Of a DNA stretch of 64,000 nucleotides, positions 33,452 through 43,646 are shown piece by piece; within the stretch, counting starts at the first letter, position 1; each line of letters opens with the position of its first letter. Both the position numbers and the translations under genes were made by a program. The notes below the pieces were generated by a model, which had not been told where the DNA came from, made no database searches, and saw only the letters and a program-made list of their open reading frames with translations. Location of the stretch: the NCBI RefSeq assembly GCF_042646425.1, contig NZ_JBHRTR010000007.1, positions 62,001 to 126,000 on the forward strand. The letters are read 5' to 3'. Source of the DNA: Marinibaculum pumilum. Lineage in GTDB: Bacteria; Pseudomonadota; Alphaproteobacteria; Ferrovibrionales; Ferrovibrionaceae.

Positions 33452-35540
33452 GACGGGGCGACAGAAGGGAGAGAAGCATTTCCGGTTCGGTCTGCGGCAG
33501 GGAGCAGGTCCGGTCCCTGCAGACATAGGCTACGGCGGTGCCGCCCTCTCCGCCTGGCTTGCCCTGTGCGGGATGGCCCGCGGGCAGGCTCGCCGTGTCG
33601 CCGCCGGTCCAGAGGATCCGGTTGGCGGCCGGGGCGGACCAGGCGGCGTGGCGCAGGGCGGCGCTGTCGCGGCCGGTGCCGATGATGGCGATGTCGACGG
33701 GATCCATGACCAGGTCGGCGGCATTCAACAGGGTTGTGAGGGCGAAGACGTTGCGGCCGAGTTCCGGCATGAAGGCGTCGAGTATGGCTTCCGCCTGCGT
33801 CGCCCGCGCCGTTTCGCCGGTCAGTCGCGCATGAGTATACAGAACTTCGACCATCGTGCCGTTGCCGGACGGGATCGCGCCGTCCTGGGCGTTGCGGGTG
33901 CGTGTAATCAGCCCTTTCGCGTCGTCGGCGGTGAGGTAGTAGCCGCCATTGTCCCTGTCCCAATAGTGCGAATCGAGGATCTCGAGCCAGGTCCGGACAT
34001 CGTCGAGATAGGCCTGTTCGCCGCTGGCCTGGTGCAGCAGCAGGGCCGCCCGGCAGACCTGCGCATAATCGTCGAGCAGGGCGGTGTGCCGGGCACGGCC
34101 GGCGCGGGCGGCATGCAGCAGGCGCGGCCCGTCGCGCATCCCGTCGCGGACGAAACGGTAGGCGGCCTCGGCCGCGTGCTGCCAGTCGGTGCGGCCGAAC
34201 GCCTGCGCGGCCTCCGTCAGGGCGGCGATCATCATGCCGTTCCAGTCGGCCAGGACCTTGTCGTCCCAGCCCGGGCGCACCCGTTGTTCGCGATAGGCGA
34301 ACAGGCGCCGGCGGCACTCCGCCAGCTTCTCTTCCGTCGCCGGGTCGCCGAGGCCGGGGGAGGCCAGGCGGTTGGGGATGTTGCGACCTTCCCAGTTGCC
34401 GGCGGCGCTGATGTCATAATACGCGGCGAACAGCTCCGCATCGTCGCCAAGGACGGCTTCGACCTCGGCCGCCGACCAGGTGTAGAAGCGGCCCTCCTCG
34501 CCTTCGGAATCGGCGTCCAGGCTGGCGGCGAAGCCGCCGCCCTCCGCCACCATTTCGCGCAGCAGCCAGTCGACGGTCTCCTCCACCCGCTGCCGGTAGA
34601 GGGGATCGCCTGTCAGGCAATGGACCCGGGTCAGCAGCCCGACCAGCTGGGCATTGTCGTAGAGCATCTTCTCGAAATGCGGCACCAGCCAGCGGGCATC
34701 CGTCGAGTAGCGGGCAAAGCCCCCGCCCAGATGGTCGTAGATGCCGCCCTGGCACATGCTGTCCAGCGCCAGGGTGACGGCGTCGGCCAGATCCTGCCGC
34801 CCGCTCCGCAGATGCGCCCGCCACAACAGCTCCAGCACACCGGTATGGGGGAATTTCGGCGCGCCGCCGAAGCCGCCGTCCTGCATGTCCATATGCTCCA
34901 GAAGCCGTTCGGCGACCCGGTCCAGCAGGGCGGGGGAGAGGTCGGGCAGGCGGGCATCGGCGGGCAGTTCCGGCGGCGCGGCCATGCGCTGCAGGCCGTT
35001 CATCAGCGCGGCGCGGTTCTTCTCGATCCCCTGGGGATCGCTGCGATAGACCTCTGCGATGCGTTCCAGGACGGAAGGGAAGCCGGGGCGCCCGAATTTC
35101 GGCTCCGACGGGAAATAGGTGCCGCCCCAGAACGGTTCGCCGTCGGGGGTGAGGAACATGGTCAGCGGCCAGCCGCCATGCTCGCCGAGCATGGCGAGCG
35201 CGGCCTGGTAGATCGTGTCGATGTCCGGGCGCTCCTCCCGGTCGACCTTCACGTTGACGAACAGGCGGTTCATCAGCGCGGCGATCTCCGGATCCTCGAA
35301 GCTCTCATGCGCCATGACATGGCACCAGTGGCAGGCGGCATAGCCGATGCTGAGCAGGATCGGACGGTCCAGCGCCTTGGCCCGGGCCAGGGTCTCCGGT
35401 CCCCAGGCCTGCCAGTGCACCGGATTGTCCTTGTGCTGCAGCAGGTACGGCGAGGTCTCCCGATCCAGGTTGTTGCGGTCCGGATTGCTGCGGTCGGGAT
35501 TGCTGCGCTCGGGGGTGCTGCTGTCGCGGTCGGTGGTCAT
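33417..35540 (-). CDS. YyaL/DUF255 thioredoxin-fold protein (spermatogenesis-associated 20-like)
   Basis: A 707-residue protein. An N-terminal thioredoxin-like DUF255 domain begins near [20 protein letters not shown] and carries the CxxC site in [10 protein letters not shown]. An alpha/alpha-barrel region resembling N-acylglucosamine 2-epimerases follows ([44 protein letters not shown]). The cellular role is not settled. A short run of 15-bp repeats near the 5' end encodes about three copies of [DE]R[SN]N[PL]. The ATG is at 35540, and the 3' end overlaps ogt. Confidence 0.92.
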   Translation of the reverse strand: MTTDRDSSTPERSNPDRSNPDRNNLDRETSPYLLQHKDNPVHWQAWGPETLARAKALDRPILLSIGYAACHWCHVMAHESFEDPEIAALMNRLFVNVKVDREERPDIDTIYQAALAMLGEHGGWPLTMFLTPDGEPFWGGTYFPSEPKFGRPGFPSVLERIAEVYRSDPQGIEKNRAALMNGLQRMAAPPELPADARLPDLSPALLDRVAERLLEHMDMQDGGFGGAPKFPHTGVLELLWRAHLRSGRQDLADAVTLALDSMCQGGIYDHLGGGFARYSTDARWLVPHFEKMLYDNAQLVGLLTRVHCLTGDPLYRQRVEETVDWLLREMVAEGGGFAASLDADSEGEEGRFYTWSAAEVEAVLGDDAELFAAYYDISAAGNWEGRNIPNRLASPGLGDPATEEKLAECRRRLFAYREQRVRPGWDDKVLADWNGMMIAALTEAAQAFGRTDWQHAAEAAYRFVRDGMRDGPRLLHAARAGRARHTALLDDYAQVCRAALLLHQASGEQAYLDDVRTWLEILDSHYWDRDNGGYYLTADDAKGLITRTRNAQDGAIPSGNGTMVEVLYTHARLTGETARATQAEAILDAFMPELGRNVFALTTLLNAADLVMDPVDIAIIGTGRDSAALRHAAWSAPAANRILWTGGDTASLPAGHPAQGKPGGEGGTAVAYVCRDRTCSLPQTEPEMLLSLLSPRHGGPEDAARDA

Positions 35541-35644
35541 GACCGTCCTTTCGCCGATCGGCGTTCCGGTGACATTATGGGCCCGACGGTTTGCCCGCCG
35601 GCCGCCCTGCGGATGCGAGGCCTAATCTGGCACGGAAGGTCAGG

Positions 35645-35902
35645 ATGAAAATACATGTCGACGTCGATTGCACGCCGGAGGAGGCGCGCACTTTCTTCGG
35701 CCTGCCGGACGTGCAGCCGATGCAGGAGGCGCTGATGAGCCAGATCCAGGAGCGCATGCAGATGGCTCTGGCGCAGACGGATCCCGACGTGCTGATGAAG
35801 ACCTGGCTGCCGGTGGGCATGGCGGGCTTCGAACAGCTGCAGAAGATGTTCTGGTCGAACCTGTCCGGCGGCGGCCGCAGCCGCGACGGAGAGCGGTCAT
35901 GA
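35645..35902 (+). CDS. DUF6489 family small protein
   Basis: An 85-residue soluble protein that I recognise from alphaproteobacterial genomes as DUF6489: it begins MKIHVDVDCTPEEARTFFGL, followed by DVQPMQEALMSQIQERM and TWLPVGMAGFEQLQKMFW. No function is established. The stop overlaps the start of the ferredoxin-like gene (ATGA), so both are coupled. The ATG at 35645 is four bases after AGG. Confidence 0.8.
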   Translation: MKIHVDVDCTPEEARTFFGLPDVQPMQEALMSQIQERMQMALAQTDPDVLMKTWLPVGMAGFEQLQKMFWSNLSGGGRSRDGERS

Positions 35903-36279
35903 CGGCGGATGGCCGGACCCAGGTCGCCGGCGGTGGCGACGCGGCGGAGGACCCGGCGCCCTATTTCGTGCGCCACGTCTTCGTCTGCACCAACGAACGG
36001 GCGGCGGGTCATCCCCGCGGCTGCTGCAAGGAGAAGGGGTCCATCGGCCTGCGCGACTATATGAAGGCGAAGGCGAAGGCGATGGGACTTGCGGGCATCC
36101 GGGTCAACAGCGCCGGCTGCCTCGACCGCTGCGAACTGGGCCCGACGATGGTGATCTATCCGGAAGGCGTCTGGTATCGGGTGGAGACCCGCCAGGATGT
36201 GGACGAGGTGCTGGAGTCCCATGTCGCCCGGGGCGAGCGGGTGGCGCGGCTGATGCTGCGTCCGGAGGACGGCCCCTAG
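35899..36279 (+). CDS. Thioredoxin-like 2Fe-2S ferredoxin
   Basis: A 126-residue ferredoxin of the thioredoxin-fold type. Cluster ligands are spread over VFVCTNERAAGHPRGCC and NSAGCLDRCELGPTMVIYPEGVWY, the usual C...C...C...C pattern, with GPTMVIYP highly typical. It is a low-potential electron carrier whose partner is unknown. It is coupled to the DUF6489 gene and lies 50 bp upstream of mnmE. Confidence 0.9.
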   Translation: MTADGRTQVAGGGDAAEDPAPYFVRHVFVCTNERAAGHPRGCCKEKGSIGLRDYMKAKAKAMGLAGIRVNSAGCLDRCELGPTMVIYPEGVWYRVETRQDVDEVLESHVARGERVARLMLRPEDGP

Positions 36280-36328
36280 GAGCCGCCCGGCCGCGTGCCG
36301 CCGCGGAGCGCCGGGCCGGCCGTCTGTC

Positions 36329-37672
36329 ATGGACACGATCTTCGCGTTGGCCAGCGGCAGCGGCACTGCCGGTGTGGCCGTCTACCGTCTGTCGGGGCCC
36401 GCTGCCCGTGCGGCGTTGGAGGCGCTGACCGGCAGGGCGGCGCCGCCGCCGCGGCAGGCCGTGCTGCGGCGGCTTCGCGACCGCGATGGCGGTGAGATCG
36501 ATCGCGGCCTGGTGCTCTGGTTTCCGGCGCCGGCGAGCTTCACCGGTGAGGATGTGGCCGAGCTTCACCTGCATGGCGGCCGGGCGGTTCGGGCGGCGCT
36601 GTACCGTGCATTGCAGGCGCTGCCCGGATGCCGTCCCGCGGAGGCGGGGGAGTTCACCCGTCGGGCGTTCGAGAACGGGTTGCTGGACCTGACCCAGGCG
36701 GAGGGGCTGGCGGATCTGGTCGCGGCCGAGACGGAGGGACAGCGACGTCAGGCCCTGCGCCAGATGGGCGGTGCCCTTGCTGCGCTGTACGAGGGGTGGC
36801 GCGCGGAGCTGGTGGACTGCCTGGCACTGCTGGAAAGCGATATCGACTTCACCGATGAGGATCTGCCGGATGACGTCTCTGCGCCGGTCTTCGGCCGGCT
36901 GGCGGATCTGGCCGCGGCGATGCGCTCGCATCTGGCGGACGGGCATCGCGGGGAGCGGCTTCGGGAAGGTGTGCGGGTCGCCATCGTCGGCCCGCCGAAT
37001 GTCGGCAAGTCGAGCCTTCTGAACGCGCTGGCCCGGCGCGAGGTCGCCATCGTCACGGACATTGCCGGGACCACCCGCGACGTTCTGGAGGTGGTGCTGG
37101 ACCTGGACGGGGTGCCGGCGGTGGTCGCGGACACGGCCGGCCTGCGCTGCAGCAGCGATGCTGTCGAGCAGGAGGGGGTGCGGCGGGCGATGGCGCGGGC
37201 CACAGCGGACGATGTCAGGCTGCTGGTCCTCGATTCGTCGGCCCTGCCGGCCGATGCCGCCGGGTTCCGCGAGCTGCTGCAGCCCCCGTCGATCGTGGTG
37301 GCCAACAAGGCGGACCTGGCGGCCCTGCCGGACGGCTATCGGTTCGGCGGGTCTGTGGTATTGCCGCTGTCCGTACGGTCCGGCGAGGGGATCGGGGCGC
37401 TTCTGGATCGTCTCTCTGTCATGATGGCGGAATGCGCGGCACCGACCGGCGAGGCCGGCATCACGCGGGAGCGGCATCGCCATGCGGTTGCGGCGGCGGC
37501 CGATGCGCTGGACCGTGCGGCGGGGTTCGCGGGCGGGTCAGGGTCGGTGGCCCTGGAACTCGTGGCGGAGGATGTGCGCCTTGCGGCGCGGTCCCTCGGG
37601 ACGATCACCGGGCGGGTCGACGTCGAGGAGATTCTGGGTGCCATCTTCTCGCGCTTCTGCATCGGGAAATAG
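36329..37672 (+). CDS. mnmE: tRNA-modifying GTPase MnmE
   Basis: A 447-residue GTPase that acts with MnmG to install aminomethyl-type groups at C5 of the wobble uridine. The N-terminal folate-binding domain starts DTIFALASGSGTAGVAVYRLSG. The inserted G domain has GPPNVGKSS (P-loop), DIAGTTRD and DTAGL, NKAD. The C-terminus ends in FCIGK, whose cysteine is the conserved catalytic one. The length is normal. It is followed by a parS site and mnmG, the usual alphaproteobacterial order. Confidence 0.97.
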   Translation: MDTIFALASGSGTAGVAVYRLSGPAARAALEALTGRAAPPPRQAVLRRLRDRDGGEIDRGLVLWFPAPASFTGEDVAELHLHGGRAVRAALYRALQALPGCRPAEAGEFTRRAFENGLLDLTQAEGLADLVAAETEGQRRQALRQMGGALAALYEGWRAELVDCLALLESDIDFTDEDLPDDVSAPVFGRLADLAAAMRSHLADGHRGERLREGVRVAIVGPPNVGKSSLLNALARREVAIVTDIAGTTRDVLEVVLDLDGVPAVVADTAGLRCSSDAVEQEGVRRAMARATADDVRLLVLDSSALPADAAGFRELLQPPSIVVANKADLAALPDGYRFGGSVVLPLSVRSGEGIGALLDRLSVMMAECAAPTGEAGITRERHRHAVAAAADALDRAAGFAGGSGSVALELVAEDVRLAARSLGTITGRVDVEEILGAIFSRFCIGK

Positions 37673-37687
37673 GCGCTGCGGGCAGGA

Positions 37688-37703
37688 TGTTTCACGTGAA
37701 ACA
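37688..37703. promoter_or_regulatory. parS centromere site 1
   Basis: A perfect 16-bp match to the conserved parS palindrome TGTTTCACGTGAAACA, in the 78-bp gap between mnmE and mnmG. ParB clamps load here and spread to neighbouring DNA. The parAB genes lie 2.7 kb downstream. Confidence 0.95.
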
Positions 37704-37750
37704 TCGCACCGCTTGCGTCGTGACGATGCAGGGCGTAGATCCGCGATGTC

Positions 37751-39646
37751 ATGCCGAACAGCCAAGAGACCAAGACATCCTACGACATCATCGTCGTCGG
37801 CGCGGGCCATGCCGGATGCGAGGCGGCCGCGGCCGCGGCACGGCTTGGCGCACGCACCCTGCTGCTGACCCACCGGCTCGACACGATCGGGGCGATGTCG
37901 TGCAACCCGGCATTCGGCGGCCTCGGGAAGGGGCATCTGATCCGGGAGATCGACGCCCTGGACGGGGTCATGGCCCGGGCGGCCGATGCCGCAGGCATCC
38001 AGTTCCGGCTTCTGAACCGCTCGAAGGGACCGGCCGTCCGCGGGCCGCGGGCCCAGGCCGACCGGCGGCTCTATCGCCGGGCGATGCGCGGCCTGCTGGC
38101 CCGCCAGGCGGGGCTGGAGATCCGGACCGGCGCGGTGGAGGACCTGATCGTCGCCCGGGGCCGGGTGACCGGCGTCGTGACCGCGGCAGGCGAACGGCTT
38201 GCCGCGGGCCGGGTCGTCCTGACGACCGGCACTTTCCTGTCCGGCATGATCCATATCGGGGAAGAGCGGTTTCCCGCCGGTCGAATGGGAGAGGCCCCGG
38301 CGACCGGTCTCTCCGGCACCCTGGCCCGTGCAGGCCTCGCACTGGGCCGGCTGAAGACGGGGACTCCGCCGCGCCTGGACGGCCGAACCATCGACTGGTC
38401 GCCCCTTGAGCGCCAGCCTGGCGACGATCCGCCGGAGCCGTTCTCCACTTTGACCGGCCGGATCACGACGCCGCAGGTGGCCTGCGCGATCACCTATACC
38501 GGCACCGAAGGCCACGACCTGATCCGGGCGAACATCCACCGGGCGCCGATCTATAGCGGTCAGATCGCCGGCACCGGGCCGCGCTACTGCCCGTCGATCG
38601 AGGACAAGGTGGTCCGCTTCGCCGACAAGGGCCGGCACCAGATCTTCCTCGAACCTGAAGGGCTCGACGATCCGGTGGTCTATCCGAACGGCATTTCGAC
38701 CTCCCTGCCGCGGGACGTGCAGGCCGCTCTGCTGAAGACGATCCCGGGCCTGCAGCAGGCGGTGATGCTGCAGCCGGGTTATGCGATCGAATACGATTTC
38801 GTGGATCCGCGGGAATTGCGCGCCAGCCTGGAATGCCGGCGGCTTCCGGGCCTGTTCCTGGCCGGCCAGATCAACGGCACGACCGGTTACGAGGAGGCCG
38901 CGGCGCAGGGCCTGATGGCGGGCCTGAACGCGGCCCTTGCCGCCGGCGGCAGCGCGCCTTTCATCCTGGACCGTGCCGATGCCTATATCGGGGTGCTGAT
39001 CGACGATCTGGTGACCCGCGGCACCGGCGAGCCCTATCGAATGTTCACGTCGCGGGCCGAATACCGGCTGTCGCTGCGGGCCGACAATGCGGACCAGAGG
39101 TTGACCCCCCTCGGGTTGGCGATCGGTTGTGTGGGTCGGGTGCGCCGGGCGGCCTGGGCGGCAAAGGCGGCTGCGCTGGCGGAGGCCAGGGAGATGCTGG
39201 CCGCCGTCTCTGCCACGCCGACGGCACTGGCCGCCGCCGGTCTTCAGGTGAACCAGGACGGCAAGGCCCGGTCGGGCGTTGATCTTCTGGCCCTGCCGGA
39301 GATATCGGTGTCGCGTCTGGCTGGGATCTGGCCGGTGCTCGGGCGGATCCGGGCAGATATCGGGGACCAGGTCCGGATCGATTCGCTCTATGCCGGCTAT
39401 CTGGAGCGTCAGGCGGCAGACATCCGCGCCTTCCGCAGGGATGAGGCGCTTCTGCTGCCGGATGACTTGGACTATGCCGCGGTCCCCGGCTTGTCTCGGG
39501 AGGTGCAGCAGAAACTCGCAGCCGCGCGACCGTCCAGTCTGGCGCAGGCCGCCCGGATCTCGGGGGTGACGCCGGCGGCCCTGACCGTGCTGCTCGGACA
39601 TGTCCGGCGGGCCGGGTCGGGGCAGCTACAGGCGGCGCAGGGCTAG
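37751..39646 (+). CDS. mnmG: tRNA uridine-5-carboxymethylaminomethyl modification enzyme MnmG
   Basis: A 631-residue FAD protein, partner of MnmE. The dinucleotide-binding site is [24 protein letters not shown] at residues 11-34. [24 protein letters not shown], the GIQFRLLN segment, and [21 protein letters not shown] are all typical. Its length is standard and complete. It starts at ATG 37751 just after parS and is followed after 5 bp by rsmG. Confidence 0.98.
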   Translation: MPNSQETKTSYDIIVVGAGHAGCEAAAAAARLGARTLLLTHRLDTIGAMSCNPAFGGLGKGHLIREIDALDGVMARAADAAGIQFRLLNRSKGPAVRGPRAQADRRLYRRAMRGLLARQAGLEIRTGAVEDLIVARGRVTGVVTAAGERLAAGRVVLTTGTFLSGMIHIGEERFPAGRMGEAPATGLSGTLARAGLALGRLKTGTPPRLDGRTIDWSPLERQPGDDPPEPFSTLTGRITTPQVACAITYTGTEGHDLIRANIHRAPIYSGQIAGTGPRYCPSIEDKVVRFADKGRHQIFLEPEGLDDPVVYPNGISTSLPRDVQAALLKTIPGLQQAVMLQPGYAIEYDFVDPRELRASLECRRLPGLFLAGQINGTTGYEEAAAQGLMAGLNAALAAGGSAPFILDRADAYIGVLIDDLVTRGTGEPYRMFTSRAEYRLSLRADNADQRLTPLGLAIGCVGRVRRAAWAAKAAALAEAREMLAAVSATPTALAAAGLQVNQDGKARSGVDLLALPEISVSRLAGIWPVLGRIRADIGDQVRIDSLYAGYLERQAADIRAFRRDEALLLPDDLDYAAVPGLSREVQQKLAAARPSSLAQAARISGVTPAALTVLLGHVRRAGSGQLQAAQG

Positions 39647-39651
39647 GGCAG

Positions 39652-40347
39652 ATGCCGGGTTCACCGGAAGCGGTGCGCGCGGCCTGCGATGTTTCACGTG
39701 AAACAATGGCGCGCCTGGAGATCTATGTCGCGCTTCTCCGCAAATGGCAGAAGGCCCTGAACCTGATCGGGCGCGGCACGGAGAAGGAGATCTGGCACCG
39801 CCACATCACCGATTCGGCGCAGCTGCTGCGCCATGCCCCGCCGGACGGCCGATGGCTGGACCTCGGATCGGGCGCCGGGTTGCCGGGGCTGGTGGTCGCC
39901 ATCTGCAGCGACCGGGAGGTCACCCTTGTCGAGAGCGACAGCCGGAAATGCACCTTCCTGCGGGAGGCAGCCCGCGCCACCGGCGCCCGGGCCGAAATCC
40001 GCAACAGTCGCATCGAAGACCTGCATGGCGCCCCTGGAATGGGGGATTTTGCCGTCGTTTCGGCCCGCGCCCTGGCGCCGCTGCCGGAGCTGCTGGCCCT
40101 GTCTGCGCCATTCTTCGGCAGGACCACGGTGGGGCTGTTCCAGAAGGGTGCGCGCTGGCAGGACGAATTGACCGCCGCGGCGGAATCCTGGATATTCGAT
40201 GCAACGCCCTCGGGCAGCCTGACACATCCAGACAGCGTCGTTTTGCGCCTCACCCAGCCGATGCCGCGGAGCCAAGCGGGACCGGGCGGGACCATGTCGC
40301 CGGCGGGGAACGTGTCGCCGGCGGCTGAATCCGGCCGCGGGGCTTGA
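39652..40347 (+). CDS. rsmG: 16S rRNA (guanine-527-N7)-methyltransferase RsmG
   Basis: A 231-residue methyltransferase. WLDLGSGAGLPGLVVAI near residues 65-81 is the SAM-binding motif; WHRHITDSAQLL and VVSARALAPLPELL are further RsmG signatures. The C-terminal ~30 residues (Gly/Ser/Pro-rich) are an unconserved extension. Its codons for DVSRET contain a complete parS site, so the coding sequence doubles as a centromere element. Confidence 0.96.
   Translation: MPGSPEAVRAACDVSRETMARLEIYVALLRKWQKALNLIGRGTEKEIWHRHITDSAQLLRHAPPDGRWLDLGSGAGLPGLVVAICSDREVTLVESDSRKCTFLREAARATGARAEIRNSRIEDLHGAPGMGDFAVVSARALAPLPELLALSAPFFGRTTVGLFQKGARWQDELTAAAESWIFDATPSGSLTHPDSVVLRLTQPMPRSQAGPGGTMSPAGNVSPAAESGRGA
39690..39705. 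promoter_or_regulatory. parS centromere site 2 (inside rsmG)
   Basis: A second perfect 16-bp parS palindrome, TGTTTCACGTGAAACA, inside the rsmG coding sequence about 2 kb from the first site. Confidence 0.95.
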
Positions 40348-40437
40348 CCCGGTGGAACCGGCCGTGCCGGGGTCCGGCACCGGCCGGTCCGGGCATGGCC
40401 GAGACATCTCTGCTGAGCCAGATCCAAGGAGACAGCA

Positions 40438-41289
40438 ATGGCCGAACGCGAGGCCGACGCGACACCGCACCCGTCGGAGCGGGGCGGGGCCGGCAAAGGC
40501 CCGCGCGCCCGGGTGATCTGCCTTGCCAACCAGAAGGGCGGGGTGGGCAAGACCACCACGGCGATCAACCTGGGTACCGCGCTGGCGGCGATCGGCGAAA
40601 AGGTCCTGCTGATCGACCTCGACCCGCAGGGCAATGCCTCGACCGGGCTTGGCGTCGGGCGCAGCGACCGCACCGTGACCACCTACGAGGTCCTCACCGG
40701 ACAGACCGGATTGCAGCAGGCCGCTTTGTCGACCGTGGTTCCCGGCCTCGACCTCGTGGCATCGACGGTGGATCTTTCCGGCGCGGAGATCGAGCTTGCC
40801 GACGAGGCGGAGCCCCAGCGCCAGCTCCAGAAGGCGATTGCCGGCCTGCCGGCCGATTACGATCATGTGCTGGTCGATTGCCCGCCATCGCTGTCCCTGC
40901 TGACGATCAACGGCCTGGTGGCGGCGGATGCCGTCCTGGTGCCGCTGCAATGCGAGTTCTTCGCCCTGGAAGGCCTCAGCCAGCTGTTGCGCACCGTCGA
41001 GCGGGTGCGCGCCTCCTACAACCCGCGGCTGGAACTGCATGGCATCGTGCTCACCATGTTCGACCGCCGGAACAACCTGTCGGAGCAGGTGGCCAGCGAT
41101 GTGCGCGAGCATATGGGCGACCAGGTCTACGAGACGGTGATTCCCCGCAATGTGCGGCTGTCGGAGGCGCCGAGCCATGGTAAGCCGGCGCTGGTCTATG
41201 ACATGAAGTGCCCGGGCAGCGAGGCGTATATGCAGCTGGCGCGGGAGGTGATCCGTCGGGAACGCGCCCAGGCCAACAAGGCCGCTTAG
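40438..41289 (+). CDS. parA: Chromosome partitioning ATPase ParA
   Basis: A 283-residue deviant Walker ATPase that forms a nucleoid-bound gradient moving ParB-parS complexes. The deviant Walker A KGGVGKT is at residues 33-39, followed by LLIDLDPQGNASTGLG and the DCPPSLSLLT switch region. The 30-residue N-terminal leader is Gly/Arg-rich and lacks an HTH, as in chromosomal (type Ib-like) ParA proteins. The ATG at 40438 follows AAGGAG. parB lies 138 bp downstream. Confidence 0.97.
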   Translation: MAEREADATPHPSERGGAGKGPRARVICLANQKGGVGKTTTAINLGTALAAIGEKVLLIDLDPQGNASTGLGVGRSDRTVTTYEVLTGQTGLQQAALSTVVPGLDLVASTVDLSGAEIELADEAEPQRQLQKAIAGLPADYDHVLVDCPPSLSLLTINGLVAADAVLVPLQCEFFALEGLSQLLRTVERVRASYNPRLELHGIVLTMFDRRNNLSEQVASDVREHMGDQVYETVIPRNVRLSEAPSHGKPALVYDMKCPGSEAYMQLAREVIRRERAQANKAA

Positions 41290-41427
41290 CGACGCTGCCG
41301 GTCCCGCAACGGGCGCAAACCCCGAATCCCGGGCCGGAGATCGCGACCGGAGAGCCGGTCACCGACAGCCGCAGCGATGGCGCCGGCCGGCCGGTAGGGC
41401 CGGGTGGTCAGCAGGTATGGAGGGCCA

Positions 41428-42450
41428 ATGGCCGACAACAAAGCCAAACGGAAAGGGCTCGGGCGCGGTCTTGCCGCCCTGCTGGGCGATGAGCCGGCGA
41501 TCGTGGCCGCAGGCGCCGGGACGGACGGCGCCGGCGAGGGGGCCCGGATCGCACCGGACCGGATCCTCGCGGTCAGCGACCTGAAGCCCAATCCCTATCA
41601 GCCCCGGCGGCATTTCGACGAAGATGCGCTGGCTGACCTGGTGGAATCCGTCCGCGCCAAGGGCGTGCTGATCCCGCTTCTGGTACGCCCCCTGCCGGCC
41701 GGCACGCCGGCGGAGGGGGAGCGGTTCGAGATCATCGCCGGCGAACGCCGCTGGCGGGCCGCGCAGCGCGCCGGCCTGCACGACGTGCCGGTGGTCGTGC
41801 GCGAGATCACCGATGTCGCCGCCCTGGAAATCGCGATCGTCGAGAATGTCCAGCGCGCCGACCTGAACGCGCTGGAGGAGGCCCGCGGCTACCGGCGCCT
41901 GATGGACGAATTCGGCTATACCCAGGAAAAGGTGGCCGAGGCGATCGGCAAGAGCCGCAGCCATGTCGCCAACCTGATCCGGCTGCTGGGACTGCCGACG
42001 GAGGTGCAGTCCTACCTGTCCGACGGCCGGCTCTCGGCCGGCCATGCGCGTGCGCTGGTCACGGCGGAGGACCCTCTCGGGCTGGCGAAGAAGATCGTCT
42101 CCGGGGATCTTTCCGTGCGGCAGGCGGAGGCGCTGGCGGCCGGGGCCCGGCAGGGCGGCGCAGCGCCGAAGGGCAAGGGGAAGGGCCGCGCGGCGGCCGG
42201 CGGCGACGCCGATATCCAGGACCTCGAGGCGCGGCTGTCCAACGGGTTGGGGATGAAGGTCTCGATCCGGCATGGCGGGCGCAGTGGCGAGGTCCGGATC
42301 GCCTATGGCGGCCTGGAACAGCTCGACGCCCTGATCCAGGTTCTGGAGGGCGGCGCTGGTAGGGCAAGCGAAGCGGACGAGGACCCGATCGACGACGAAG
42401 AGCTTGCCGATGTGCTGGAAGCGGAGCTCGGCGCCCTGCGCGACGACTGA
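41428..42450 (+). CDS. parB: Chromosome partitioning protein ParB
   Basis: A 340-residue CTP-dependent clamp. The start KAKRKGLGRGLAALLGDE is the ParA-stimulating tail. The CTP-binding domain has NPYQPRRHFDEDALADLVESV, the GERRWRAAQRAGL box and ENVQRADLNALEEA. The HTH (YTQEKVAEAIGKSRSHVANLIRLLGL) reads parS. A Gly/Lys-rich linker precedes the C-terminal dimerisation domain. The ATG at 41428 follows GGAGG. It binds the two parS sites in this window. Confidence 0.97.
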   Translation: MADNKAKRKGLGRGLAALLGDEPAIVAAGAGTDGAGEGARIAPDRILAVSDLKPNPYQPRRHFDEDALADLVESVRAKGVLIPLLVRPLPAGTPAEGERFEIIAGERRWRAAQRAGLHDVPVVVREITDVAALEIAIVENVQRADLNALEEARGYRRLMDEFGYTQEKVAEAIGKSRSHVANLIRLLGLPTEVQSYLSDGRLSAGHARALVTAEDPLGLAKKIVSGDLSVRQAEALAAGARQGGAAPKGKGKGRAAAGGDADIQDLEARLSNGLGMKVSIRHGGRSGEVRIAYGGLEQLDALIQVLEGGAGRASEADEDPIDDEELADVLEAELGALRDD

Positions 42451-42580
42451 TCCGGGCCCCGGACGACCCGAGGCGTACCGGATCAAACTTTGTCGACGCA
42501 CGCCGTGAAATTCGATTAACGTATTGATTTTAAAAAGAAAAACACCACTGTCCAAATTTTGATAGGGCCGCGGCCGGCCG

Positions 42581-43615
42581 TCAGTAGCGCCGGCCCGCCC
42601 GGCTTCGTGCGGCCAGGGCGATTCGCAGCAAGGCCCGCCGGCAGATCGTCCGATCGGGCATCCCGGTGGTCTTGCAGTCGCGCTCCGCCTCCATCGCGAT
42701 GTCGATCGCCTGCGACACCAGATCCGGGGACCAGATCGACAGCTGCCGTTTCATCGACGACCGGCGGCTGAAATGGACCCGCATCCGTCCGATCACCGAA
42801 TCGTCGGGTTGCCCGCCACTGCGCTCCGCCGCGGCAAGCTGCAGCCGCTGCAGGTGGCGCTGCATGGCGCGGATCAGGGAGATCGGGCTCTCGGCCGCCA
42901 GGAAGCTGCGATCCAGCGCCTGTTCAAGACCCGCGACATCGCCATCGGCCGCGGCGAAGATCGTGTCGTCCAGGGTATGGGCGCCGCTGTCGCCGATCGC
43001 CGCGGCACAATCCTCCAGGGTCAGTTCCCGCGCCGCCCCGGCATAGAGAACCAGCTTCTCCAGTTCCCTGCGGCTGACCATCCGGTCGCTGCCCAGATGC
43101 TCCACCAGATAGCTGCGGGCGCCGGGATCGACGCCGATCCCGGCGCCGCCCAGCACCTCGTCGATCAACCGGTCCAGCCCGGCCCGGTCGTCGGCATAGC
43201 AGCCGATCGCGGCGCCGGACTCGGCGCCCTCGAATGCCTTGCGCAGGCTGGAGCGGGGGGTCAGCTCGCCGGCCTCGACCACGATGAGCGCGTCGCCCGC
43301 CGGTGCGTCCAGGAAGCCCGCGAACAGTTTTCCATGCTTGTCGCTGACACCGGAGATCATCACGACCCGGCGTCCGCCGCCGAACGCCATGGAGGCGGCC
43401 TCGTCCGCCAGGCGCGCGGGGTCGTCCGACAGGGTGTCCCCGGTCAGGGTCACCACCCGGAACGCATCCTGCAGGTCGTCCGTGACGGTGCCGGCCAGCT
43501 TCAGGGCGCGTTCGCGGACCAGGCCGCGGTCGCTGCCGAACAGCAACACCGCCTGGATGCCGGGATCCGGGCGGGCGATGAACCGGTCGGCCCGGGCGCC
43601 GGTCAGCTTCACCAT
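42581..43615 (-). CDS. holA: DNA polymerase III delta subunit
   Basis: A 344-residue clamp-loader subunit. Family features are FIARPDPGIQAVLLFGSDRGLVRERA at the N-terminus, the middle DRMVSRRELEKLVLYAG, and the DDTIFAAADGDVAGLEQAL and PISLIRAMQRHLQRLQLA helices. Delta opens the beta clamp. It is convergent with parB across a 130-bp AT-rich gap and lies downstream of leuS-lptE on the same strand, a common alphaproteobacterial order. Confidence 0.94.
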   Translation of the reverse strand: MVKLTGARADRFIARPDPGIQAVLLFGSDRGLVRERALKLAGTVTDDLQDAFRVVTLTGDTLSDDPARLADEAASMAFGGGRRVVMISGVSDKHGKLFAGFLDAPAGDALIVVEAGELTPRSSLRKAFEGAESGAAIGCYADDRAGLDRLIDEVLGGAGIGVDPGARSYLVEHLGSDRMVSRRELEKLVLYAGAARELTLEDCAAAIGDSGAHTLDDTIFAAADGDVAGLEQALDRSFLAAESPISLIRAMQRHLQRLQLAAAERSGGQPDDSVIGRMRVHFSRRSSMKRQLSIWSPDLVSQAIDIAMEAERDCKTTGMPDRTICRRALLRIALAARSRAGRRY

Positions 43616-43646
43616 CGCGCGGCGGCTCCTCCCTTACCGCGGCCGC

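Noticed and set aside
42451..42580. AT-rich gap between parB and holA as a replication origin or terminator
   Set aside because: It is only 130 bp and has no clear DnaA boxes. The GGCCGGC hairpin near 42570 lacks a T tract, so I do not call either element.
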